NCBI RefSeq assembly: GCF_900112445.1
Contig: NZ_FOYY01000004.1
Coordinates: forward strand, 124,001-188,000
Direction: 5' to 3'
DNA from: Thiomicrospira sp. ALE5
GTDB taxonomy: Bacteria > Pseudomonadota > Gammaproteobacteria > Thiomicrospirales > Thiomicrospiraceae
DNA length: 64,000 bases
Numbering within the stretch: position 1 is the stretch's first letter; each line of letters opens with the position of its first letter. The notes beneath the pieces are model-generated. The model ran no database searches. It was not told where the DNA came from and saw only the letters and a list, made by a program, of their open reading frames with translations. Below, piece by piece: positions 55,631-64,000 of this stretch. A program made the position numbers and the translations under genes.

Positions 55631-55776
55631 TTGCCATAAAGACAATTAAAGCTCTTTAAGAGGAGTTGTTGTAAACAACGATTTCAATGTTAGTTTAAAA
55701 AACTCCCAATATCAAGCTTTACTAATATTAACGTTTGTTAATTCATTTTTTCACCACATTTTCGACCAAACACCAA

Positions 55777-57702
55777 TTAGTTTGAGGTCAGTAATTGGTT
55801 AACACGCTTAATAAATGCTGCTGGCTCTGCAAGGGTATCGCCATCTGCAAGTTGGGCTTGCTCTAACAAGAACAATGCCCAGGGTTCAACACTTGTTTGC
55901 TCTGTAAGAGCCGCTACTTTTTTCAGTACTGGGTGCTCTGAGTTCACCTCCAATATCGGTGCACTTTTGGGCAATGCTTGCCCCATCTGCTCCATTAAGC
56001 GAATCATGTGAGGCGTCATGGCACCTTCTTGAGCCACTATACACGCTGGTGAATCGGTTAAACGGTGGGTTATTTTAACATCAGCAACCTTATCCCCTAA
56101 TGCATCTTGGAGCTTTTCTACAAGACTTGTACGCGCCTGTTGCTCTTCCTCAGTAACCGCTTCATCTTCATCCGCTAATTCAGCAATATCACCTTGGTTA
56201 ATCGATTTAAGTGCTTTGCCTTCAAACTCAGTGAGATGCGCAACTAACCACTCATCAATGCGATCTGTTAGAAGTAGTACTTCAATACCTTTTTTACGCA
56301 AACCCTCTAGGTGCGGGCTTCCTAAAGCGGCTGCATAGCTGTCTGCAATCAAATAATAAATACTTTCTTGCCCTTCACTCATTCGCGCTTGATAATCAGC
56401 AAGGCTTACCGTCTGCTTCGCATCCTGGTTATGTGTTGAACTAAAACGCATCAGACCGGCCAATTTTTCACGGTTAGCATAATCTTCAATTATGCCTTCC
56501 TTGATGACTTGACCGAAGGTATCCCAAAAGCCTTGGTAAATGCTTGCATCATCATTTTTTGATAATTTAATCAAATGGTCTAATATGCGTTTAACCGATG
56601 CTGAACGAATCTTATCAACCACATGATTGCTCTGCAAAATTTCACGAGAAACGTTTAATGGCAGATCATTCGAATCAATGACACCACGTACAAAACGAAG
56701 ATAATTTGGCATTAAATGCTCAGCATCATCCATTATAAATACGCGTTTTACATAGAGCTTAAGCCCATAACGTCGATCACGATCATAAAGATCAAATGGC
56801 GCTTTGGTTGGGATGTACAACAGCGAGGTATACTCTAGGGTTCCCTCTACTTTGTTATGTAAAGTTGCCAACGGCTTTTCAAAATCATGGGATAAGGTTT
56901 GATAAAAGTTCGCATAGTCTTCATCGCTAATCTCTGATTTAGCCTGAGTCCAAAGTGCAGTGGCCTTATTTATCTGCGTCCAAACCATCTCAGTTTGTGG
57001 CGCATCAGACTTGCTATCCTCTTTGCTTTCCTGTTCTTGCTCACCCGATTCTTGGGGTATCGGCTTTTCTTCTAACATCTCTATCGGAAAACTAATATGG
57101 TCCGAATAGGTGGTTATAATATTTTTAAGGCGGTGAGATGATAAAAACTCATCCATTCCATCTTTTAGATGCAATACAATCTCGGTACCTTTATTTGGTT
57201 TACTAATTGTTTCAAGCGTAAACTCACCATCACCTTTCGACTGCCACTCTACGGCTTGATCTATTGCTACACCAGCTTTACGTGTTCTTAACGTCACTTG
57301 ATCAGCGACAATAAAAGCAGAATAAAAACCCACCCCAAACTGACCAATCAAATGACTATCTTTCGCTTGATCGCCGGTCAATTTTTCTAGAAACTTTTTA
57401 GTGCCAGAATTAGCGATAGTACCAATGTTTTCGATGACCTCATCACGGGTCATACCAATACCATTATCACTTAGGGTAATCGTTTTTGCTTTTTCATCAA
57501 AGGCTAACTGAATTTTGAGCGCTGACTCCCCTTCACTTAATTGATCATTCGAAACCATTTCAAAACGCAACTTATCTAAGGCATCTGACGCATTTGACAC
57601 TAACTCACGCAGGAAAATTTCTTTATTGCTGTATAGTGCATGAATCATTAGTTGAAGTAGCTGCTTAACTTCCGTTTGAAAAACATGTGTTTCTTTTTGC
57701 AT
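55777..57702 (-). CDS. htpG: Chaperone HtpG (bacterial Hsp90)
   Basis: A 641-residue Hsp90. The GHKL ATPase domain has [37 protein letters not shown] and [17 protein letters not shown] charged linker (about 218-235) precedes the middle domain ([28 protein letters not shown]) and the C-terminal dimer domain. It has no MEEVD tail, as usual for bacteria. A sigma-32 type promoter lies upstream. Confidence 0.97.
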
Positions 57703-57741
57703 GTATTTTGCCCCAAGTTAATTAAGTAAATCGTTCCACTT

Positions 57742-57768
57742 TAATAAGGCTCAAATCGTGATTTTCAA
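57742..57768 (-). promoter_or_regulatory. Sigma-32 (heat-shock) promoter of htpG
   Basis: On the minus strand TTGAAA (-35) and CCTTATTA (-10) are separated by 13 bases, the spacing used by RpoH; the consensus is CTTGAAA-N13-CCCCATTA. The -10 has two mismatches. It ends 40 bases before the htpG ATG. Confidence 0.65.
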
Positions 57769-57777
57769 TAGCAGAAT

Positions 57778-57804
57778 TAAAAAAAGGCCACATTGTGACC
57801 TTTT
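57778..57804 (-). terminator. Terminator of the cheD-cheA-cheZ-like transcript
   Basis: On the minus strand, AAAAGGTCACA-ATG-TGGCCTTTT (one mismatch) is followed by TTTAATTC. It lies 30 bases after the CheZ-like stop and just before the htpG promoter. Confidence 0.75.
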
Positions 57805-57832
57805 CTAGCCTACTTAATACTAACGACGACAA

Positions 57833-58423
57833 TTAAAAGAATTCGATATCATCCTCGGGTGCCACTGATTGCTTGCTAGCCAAACGCTGTGTCATACGTT
57901 CACGCATAATTGCAATGGCATCATGGGTCGTTTTATGTTGGTCAAAAATCAACTCAAACAATTCTTCTTCTTCACGCATCGAGGTGCCTTTACGAACAGA
58001 GTCCTTGAAAGACTGCCATTCTTCTTCATTTTTAACGCGCATCTCATGCGAAACAATTTCAGATAATCCGGTTAATCCTTTAGACACATGTTGCAAACGT
58101 TGTGACAGCTTATCGTAGAATTGGAAGGCAATAATAGCCTGCTGCATCTTATCAGCCAACTCAGCAGCTTGAGAAGCTAAAAGGTCATGGTGGTCAGCAA
58201 ATTGAGGATTCGACTCTAATACCGGTTTCAACATATCTGAAACAGATTGAATTTCTTCAATATGTTGCGTCATGAACCTAAAGGTATCAATCAACGCATT
58301 CACTGAATGATCACCTTCGGTGATCGTTAATTCAATCTGTGCAATTGACAAATTCAAAATCAAAATTGTTTCTTGTACTTCCTTTGCGCCCAACGCAAAA
58401 GGATAGTTTACTTCGTTATTCAT
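57833..58423 (-). CDS. CheZ-like chemotaxis phosphatase (divergent)
   Basis: 196 residues from the ATG at 58423 (MNNEVNYPFALGAKEVQE); an upstream start at 58501 would read into cheA. The protein is nearly all helical. In AIIAFQFYDKLSQRLQHV, D104 and Q108 keep the D-x3-Q spacing of the CheZ active site (D143 and Q147 in E. coli), although surrounding residues differ. The C-terminus EDDIEFF is an acidic-aromatic tail, where CheZ carries its CheY-binding helix. It lies 13 bases after cheA. I infer CheY-P phosphatase activity; general CheZ homology is weak, hence the caution. Confidence 0.65.
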   Translation of the reverse strand: MNNEVNYPFALGAKEVQETILILNLSIAQIELTITEGDHSVNALIDTFRFMTQHIEEIQSVSDMLKPVLESNPQFADHHDLLASQAAELADKMQQAIIAFQFYDKLSQRLQHVSKGLTGLSEIVSHEMRVKNEEEWQSFKDSVRKGTSMREEEELFELIFDQHKTTHDAIAIMRERMTQRLASKQSVAPEDDIEFF

Positions 58424-58436
58424 ACTTATCTCATTT

Positions 58437-60554
58437 TTAGGCAACACGTTTAACAGAAGCAAGTTTATCTTTGGCAGCACTTTTATGAGATGATACAACA
58501 CCTGCTACATCTATAATGAGCGCGACCTTACCATCACCTAGGATAGTTGCACCCGCGATGCCAAAAATTTTCATAAAATTATTTTCAAGGCTTTTTATAA
58601 CCACTTGCTGTTGTCCCATTAAATCATCAACAAATAATCCTGCACGTTTACCGCCCTCTTCCACGACAACAAGCAAGCCCTCACTTAACTCGGTTTGTGC
58701 TTGATCTACACCAAATAATGAGTGCAAACGAATGACAGGAATATATTGATCACGCAACTTATAAAGCTCAGTTTGGCCCGCAATTCCTTTAACCAGTTTA
58801 GGATCAACCTGAATAGACTCCACAATAGAGACTAACGGGAATACATAGGTTTGCGACCCAACCGATGCTAATTGGCCATCCAGAATAGCCAGGGTTAATG
58901 GTAGACGTATTGTAAAAACACTGCCCTTTCCTGCGGTTGTTTCAACCTCAACGGAACCCCCTAAACCTCGAATATTACGACGCACTACGTCCATACCCAC
59001 ACCGCGGCCCGACACATCACTGACAACCTCAGCTGTTGAAAACCCGGGGTGAAAAATTAAATCAACGATTTCATCTTCGGTTAAATGATTGTCTGGATCG
59101 ACAACCCCCTTTTCAATAGCTTTTTGATAGATTCGTTCAGCATTTATTCCGGCACCATCATCTGTAATCTGAATGACAATGTTGCCGCCTTGGTGAAACG
59201 CAGCCATCTTCACAGTACCCTTTTCTGGCTTACCTGCGGCAAGGCGTTTTTCTGGTGACTCAATGCCATGATCAATAGAATTACGCACAATATGGACCAG
59301 TGGATCGGTCAGTTGCTCAAGCATCGTTTTATCAAGCTCAGTGTTCTCACCCTCCATGACTAACTCGATCGACTTACCTAGCTTTTGGCTCACATCATGA
59401 ACGATACGCGGCATGCGGTTAAACGCAAAACTCACCGGCAGCATGCGTATGTTCATGACACTTTCCTGCAACTCACGCGTATGTCTCTCAAGGTGAGATA
59501 AGCCTTCTTTAAGCTTGTCAATCCATTCAGTCGAATCAGGTTCCTGCTCAGCCTGTTCGCCAAATTGACTCAGCATTGACTGGGTAATAACCAGCTCTCC
59601 AACTAAGTTAACCATCTGGTCAATCTTATTCAAATTAACTCGAATAGAACCATCTGCCTGCGCTGTTTTTTTCGGTTGAGCCGCATTTGCTTTAGTAATG
59701 GGTTTCTTTTCAGGTATTACGGGGTTTGTATCAGCCTCGCCAGAAGCTGCTTTAGCAGGTGGTACTGCTACAGTATCTTGAACACTCACTGTCTGCTCAG
59801 AACCTGAGGCTAAACCTGCCGCTTTAACAGGCAAAACTTGAATGTGGGCGCCGTCACCATCAATCCACTCAAAAACCTCACTGATATCATCCTCAGATAC
59901 ATCGCCAGACAACATGAGATTCCACTTTAAATACAACTCTTCTGGGTTAAAACTTTCCCAACCTACCATTTCTTCAATTTCAGCGGAAACATCAAGATGA
60001 CCCAATGTCTGTAATTCCCTAAAGATGCGCAACGGTTCGTTACCCGTTTGAAGTAGATGACGCTCTGGATGTAACATAATATGCCAAGCGTTATTATCCT
60101 CATCATTGTTACTCTCATCCGCTTCAGTAGATTCGGGCTGAGATGCGCTAGTCGTCACTTCGGCCACATCACCTGCTAAAAGTTTTTCCATTTGAGCTTG
60201 AACACTATCTGAGCGCTCTTGGTCAATTGGTTCATGATCTTGCAACTTAGTCAGCATATCGCGAAGCACATCAACTGCATCAAGCATGACTCGAATTGAA
60301 TGTTGGGTAACATCACGCTTAAAATCACGCATTTCATCTAGCAAGGTTTCTAGGACATGAGTAAAGCCGGCTATTTCAGAGAAACCAAAGGTGCCACTTC
60401 CGCCCTTGATAGAATGAGCAGCACGAAAAATTTCGTTTATTTTTTCAGCATCTGGCGTGCCTTCTGGCAACTCCAGCAGCCCTGCTTCCATAACCTGCAG
60501 ACCCTCAAAACTTTCTTCCAAGTAGGTTTGGCGAAACACTTCCATCATATCCAT
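58437..60554 (-). CDS. cheA: Chemotaxis histidine kinase CheA
   Basis: About 705 residues from the ATG at 60554 (MDMMEVFRQTYLEESFEGL), which has AGGG ten bases upstream; the GTG at 60563 is an alternative. The P1 phosphotransfer domain has the phospho-accepting His in AAHSIKGGSGTFGF. A dimerisation domain (DQMVNLVGELVITQSML), GHKL ATPase (HIVRNSIDHGIES; VSDVSGRGVGMDVV) and C-terminal CheW-like domain follow. A stretch of about 100 residues between P1 and dimer domain is low-complexity linker. No cheY, cheW, cheB or cheR lies in the window. Confidence 0.95.
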   Translation of the reverse strand: MDMMEVFRQTYLEESFEGLQVMEAGLLELPEGTPDAEKINEIFRAAHSIKGGSGTFGFSEIAGFTHVLETLLDEMRDFKRDVTQHSIRVMLDAVDVLRDMLTKLQDHEPIDQERSDSVQAQMEKLLAGDVAEVTTSASQPESTEADESNNDEDNNAWHIMLHPERHLLQTGNEPLRIFRELQTLGHLDVSAEIEEMVGWESFNPEELYLKWNLMLSGDVSEDDISEVFEWIDGDGAHIQVLPVKAAGLASGSEQTVSVQDTVAVPPAKAASGEADTNPVIPEKKPITKANAAQPKKTAQADGSIRVNLNKIDQMVNLVGELVITQSMLSQFGEQAEQEPDSTEWIDKLKEGLSHLERHTRELQESVMNIRMLPVSFAFNRMPRIVHDVSQKLGKSIELVMEGENTELDKTMLEQLTDPLVHIVRNSIDHGIESPEKRLAAGKPEKGTVKMAAFHQGGNIVIQITDDGAGINAERIYQKAIEKGVVDPDNHLTEDEIVDLIFHPGFSTAEVVSDVSGRGVGMDVVRRNIRGLGGSVEVETTAGKGSVFTIRLPLTLAILDGQLASVGSQTYVFPLVSIVESIQVDPKLVKGIAGQTELYKLRDQYIPVIRLHSLFGVDQAQTELSEGLLVVVEEGGKRAGLFVDDLMGQQQVVIKSLENNFMKIFGIAGATILGDGKVALIIDVAGVVSSHKSAAKDKLASVKRVA

Positions 60555-60599
60555 GGCATGCACCCTGTAATTTTTGTAATCACGTCTTTAAAATAACCA

Positions 60600-61178
60600 T
60601 TAAAACAGCTCAACATCACCTTCCACCGGCTTTTTATCGATTGTTCTAACATACTGATTTTCTTGCTCACATAGCGACTCATTATGCATAGCATTTAGCC
60701 TGCGAACCCGAGCTCGCCCATCAAAGGGATAGAAGATTACCTTGCGAGGAAAAACATCACCTATATCCTGAGAAATAACTTTAAACCCCTCAGTATAAAT
60801 GTAGTCAAATACAAAACCTATGTTATACCAACCAATATTGGTCATAGAGCTCATTATACGACCGCCACCAAATACCTTGAATTCTAAGCGGTCACGCTTA
60901 GCGCCTGCACGCAACAAGCTATTTACCATGTTTTCCATAGCATAGTTGCCATATCTGTTGGCATCTGAGAGTTCAAAATCACGACTTGCAGAAGATTTGT
61001 CCATTGGTAACATAAAGTGGTTCATACCACCGAGTTTAGCAACGGGATCATGAACGCAAGCCGCGATACATGATCCTAGTACCGTCTCTATTCTTTCTTG
61101 CTGCTGAGTAACATAAAACTCGCCAGGCAAAATTTTGACTGTTGCAATCCCTTCTGCAGGATCGATACTTTTTTGCAT
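60600..61178 (-). CDS. cheD: Chemoreceptor glutamine deamidase CheD
   Basis: 192 residues from the ATG at 61178 (MQKSIDPAEGIATVKILPGEF); an upstream start at 61262 adds 28 residues of lysine-rich non-conserved sequence. The catalytic pair is C37 in ETVLGSCIAACVHDP and H54 in GGMNHFMLP. It deamidates glutamines on receptors and in some species works with CheC. The C-terminus, EGDVELF, resembles the tail of the CheZ-like protein. It is read with cheA, 46 bases downstream. Confidence 0.92.
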   Translation of the reverse strand: MQKSIDPAEGIATVKILPGEFYVTQQQERIETVLGSCIAACVHDPVAKLGGMNHFMLPMDKSSASRDFELSDANRYGNYAMENMVNSLLRAGAKRDRLEFKVFGGGRIMSSMTNIGWYNIGFVFDYIYTEGFKVISQDIGDVFPRKVIFYPFDGRARVRRLNAMHNESLCEQENQYVRTIDKKPVEGDVELF

Positions 61179-61269
61179 AGTTTCTTTTTTAATCTCAAGT
61201 GATTCTTTAAAACTAGAATAACAAATTAACCTTTTATTCATTCTAGTATATTTAACCAACAATTAGCTA

Positions 61270-61803
61270 TTATTTTAACTTCTTAGCTGCACGGCGTTGC
61301 TTAAAAAAATTAGACAGCAGCGCGGAGGCCTGCTCTGCACAAACGCCATTGACCACTTGATATTGATGATTAAGAAAATCACTTGCGGCTAAGTTAATTC
61401 GTGAGCCGACCGCACCCGATTTAGGATCCGTTGCGCCATAAACCAAGCGGGCGATTCTGGCATGCACCATGGCTGTTGCACACATAGCACAAGGTTCAAG
61501 CGTGACATAAAAAGAAACACCAGGTAATCGATAATTTTGTAAGGTTATTCCTGCGTGACGCAACGCCATGATTTCAGCATGCGCAGTAGGGTCATGAGTC
61601 AAAATAGACTGATTGAAACCCACGCCTACACACTGCTGTTCCAGCACAACCAACGCACCAACAGGCACTTCGCCCTGTTGTTGCGCATAATCGGCCAGCG
61701 CCAAAGCTTGCTGCATCCAAAACACATCCTGCTCTGCCTGAACCAGGCCTGGTGGACAGACAAGCCCCACCAGATCCTGCGGATTGTAAAACTCTACTCC
61801 CAT
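61270..61803 (-). CDS. tadA: tRNA-specific adenosine deaminase
   Basis: A 177-residue zinc deaminase with HAE (catalytic Glu; [17 protein letters not shown]) and PCAMC ([16 protein letters not shown]). It changes A34 to inosine in tRNA-Arg(ACG), the tRNA encoded at 16257-16333. Its start lies ten bases inside guaA. The N-terminal 25 residues ([15 protein letters not shown]) extend before the usual core and are unusual; a later Met is possible. Confidence 0.93.
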   Translation of the reverse strand: MGVEFYNPQDLVGLVCPPGLVQAEQDVFWMQQALALADYAQQQGEVPVGALVVLEQQCVGVGFNQSILTHDPTAHAEIMALRHAGITLQNYRLPGVSFYVTLEPCAMCATAMVHARIARLVYGATDPKSGAVGSRINLAASDFLNHQYQVVNGVCAEQASALLSNFFKQRRAAKKLK

Positions 61804-63374
61804 TCAATCGTAGCAGGTGGTTTGCTGGAAATATCATAGGTCACCCGCGAGATACGCGGGATTTCATTTATAATCCGATTCGACACTTTTTCAAGAAAGT
61901 CATAGGGCAAGTGCGCCCAACGTGCGGTCATAAAGTCAATGGTTTCAACTGCACGCAAACTGACCACATAATCATAACGACGCGCATCACCTACAACACC
62001 GACCGACTTGACCGGCAAAAACACGGTAAAGGCTTGTGAGGTTTTGTTGTACAAATCAGCTTTACGCAGTTCTTCGATAAAAATATGGTCAGCCAGACGC
62101 AAAATATCGGCGTATTCTTTTTTCACTTCACCCAAAATACGCACCCCCAGGCCTGGTCCTGGGAAAGGATGACGATAAACCATATCGGCGGGCAAGCCTA
62201 ATTCCACACCTAGCTTACGCACCTCATCCTTAAACAACTCTCGCAAGGGTTCCAGCAGTTTAAGCTCCATATCTTCCGGTAAGCCACCGACATTGTGGTG
62301 CGATTTAATAACCTTCGCCTTGCCGGTTTTAGAACCTGCCGACTCAATCACATCAGGATAAATTGTGCCCTGCGCCAACCACTTAACATTGATTAACTTT
62401 GATGACTCTTCATCAAACACTTCAATAAAGGTATGACCAATAATTTTGCGTTTCTTTTCTGGGTCGGCCTCACCAGCCAGTTTGTCCATAAAACGTTGTT
62501 CGGCATCGACTCGGATCACTTTGACCCCCATGTTTTGTGCAAACATCGCCATCACCTGATCACCTTCTTGGTGACGCAATAAACCATGGTCAACAAATAC
62601 ACAGGTTAGCTGATCACCAATCGCCTTGTGCAACAAAGCCGCCACCACTGAAGAATCTACCCCGCCTGACAAACCAAGCAACACTTCATCGCTACCGACC
62701 TGTTCACGAATGCGCTCAATCGAGTCTTCAACAATATTGGCAGTAGTCCAAAGCTTTTCACACCCACAAATCTGTGACACAAAGCGCTCTAGAATCCGCA
62801 AGCCTTGCTTGGTGTGGGTCACTTCAGGATGAAACTGAATGCCATAAAAACGTCTCGCTTCATCGGCCATGCCCGCGACAGGACAACTCTCAGTGCTGGC
62901 CATTAATTTAAAGCCTTCCGGTATTTGGTCAACACGATCGCCATGTGACATCCAAACATCTAACAAACCATGACCTTGGGCATTAACATGATCTTCGATA
63001 TCAAGAAACAATTTGGTGTGACCATGCGCACGCACTTGAGCATAACCGTATTCATGTTCCGCGGCATTAATTACCTGACCACCCAACTGCTGCGCCATGG
63101 TTTGCATGCCATAACAAATACCCAATACAGGCACACCTAGTTCAAATACCAGGCCTGGTGCTTTTGGCGCATCATCGCCAATTACCGTTTCTGGACCGCC
63201 AGATAAAATAATGCCCTTAGCACCAAAATCCTGAATAAACTGCGGATCGACATCCCAGGGTTCAATCTCACAATAAACCCCAATTTCACGAATGCGTCGT
63301 GCAATCAACTGGGTATATTGCGAACCAAAATCAAGAATAAGAATACGGTGGTCATGAATAGAGTGCTGCGTCAT
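61794..63374 (-). CDS. guaA: GMP synthase (glutamine-hydrolysing)
   Basis: A 526-residue enzyme that makes GMP from XMP. The class I amidotransferase domain has the nucleophile in [15 protein letters not shown], and the triad His/Glu in FHPEVTHT. The ATP-pyrophosphatase domain has the PP-loop LSGGVDSSV. The C-terminus ends KPPATIEWE, typical of GuaA. It lies 67 bases after guaB and overlaps tadA. Confidence 0.97.
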   Translation of the reverse strand: MTQHSIHDHRILILDFGSQYTQLIARRIREIGVYCEIEPWDVDPQFIQDFGAKGIILSGGPETVIGDDAPKAPGLVFELGVPVLGICYGMQTMAQQLGGQVINAAEHEYGYAQVRAHGHTKLFLDIEDHVNAQGHGLLDVWMSHGDRVDQIPEGFKLMASTESCPVAGMADEARRFYGIQFHPEVTHTKQGLRILERFVSQICGCEKLWTTANIVEDSIERIREQVGSDEVLLGLSGGVDSSVVAALLHKAIGDQLTCVFVDHGLLRHQEGDQVMAMFAQNMGVKVIRVDAEQRFMDKLAGEADPEKKRKIIGHTFIEVFDEESSKLINVKWLAQGTIYPDVIESAGSKTGKAKVIKSHHNVGGLPEDMELKLLEPLRELFKDEVRKLGVELGLPADMVYRHPFPGPGLGVRILGEVKKEYADILRLADHIFIEELRKADLYNKTSQAFTVFLPVKSVGVVGDARRYDYVVSLRAVETIDFMTARWAHLPYDFLEKVSNRIINEIPRISRVTYDISSKPPATIEWE

Positions 63375-63441
63375 AGGTCTTCCAAATATAAAAAGTAACG
63401 CCGAACTGATAGAACATCAAATCGACTATTAAAGCGTGTGA

Positions 63442-64000
<559 letters not shown>

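Overview
The window is a gene-dense chromosomal segment of a motile, Gram-negative gammaproteobacterium. This rests on the outer-membrane lipid machinery (mlaFEDCB, lptCAB, kdsC), a flagellar set with P- and L-ring genes, a cytochrome bc1 complex, and gammaproteobacterial gene neighbourhoods (rpsP-rimM-trmD-rplS, pncC-recA-recX-alaS, ibaG-murA). A sulfur-oxidising relative of Thiomicrospira would fit the gene order and the bc1 complex, but nothing in the window proves a genus. Base composition is moderate, and I see no insertion sequence, prophage, rRNA operon or CRISPR array. No gene-free stretch exceeds 300 bases; the longest span without a protein gene (16086-16573) holds two tRNAs, promoters and terminators.

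Layout. 1-8028 (minus): a legionaminic/sialic-acid-type nonulosonate cluster (legB, legC, legH, legI, legG and an N-acetyl sugar amidotransferase cut by the window edge), interrupted between legI and legG by a two-gene cassette: a chimeric ORF6N/ATPase-like protein and a DUF1016 PDDEXK nuclease. 8082-16085 (minus): a lytic transglycosylase and flgFGHIJKL behind a sigma-54 promoter. 16257-16501: tRNA-Arg(ACG) and tRNA-Ser(GCT). 16574-22658 (minus): lysC, alaS, recX, recA, pncC. 22798-26919 (plus): mutS, cnoX and an unknown exported protein. 26978-30466 (minus): rplS, trmD, rimM, rpsP, ffh. 30597-33562 (plus): a CcsA-like membrane protein, a CNNM/CBS protein and an inositol monophosphatase. 33559-37523 (minus): radA and petABC. 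37658-48312 (minus): a Nif3 protein, hisC, hisD, hisG, murA, ibaG, an ABC exporter, mlaBCDEF and an unknown gene. 48467-52233 (plus): a Ca/Na antiporter, kdsC, lptC, lptA, lptB, hpf. 52313-55584: a low-molecular-weight phosphatase, then a pseudouridine synthase, an unknown acidic protein, a coiled-coil membrane protein and an FKBP. 55777-64000 (minus): htpG, a CheZ-like phosphatase, cheA, cheD, tadA, guaA and the 3' part of guaB.

How the parts work together. The nonulosonate genes follow the flagellar operon on the same strand, which suggests flagellin glycosylation. The che genes supply signalling to the same organelle. Mla, Lpt, KdsC and MurA build and maintain the envelope.

The most unusual whole-window signal is a highly iterated palindrome, CAGGCCTG. 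I count 27 copies where about one is expected by chance. Sixteen extend to perfect 12-base palindromes, all lie inside genes, and their density is uneven. The other main leads are the chimeric nuclease cassette inside the sugar operon, the divergent CheZ with a D-x3-Q motif, the palindromic element in the mutS/pncC-recA divergent promoter region, and an uncharacterised gene pair at 53640-54880.
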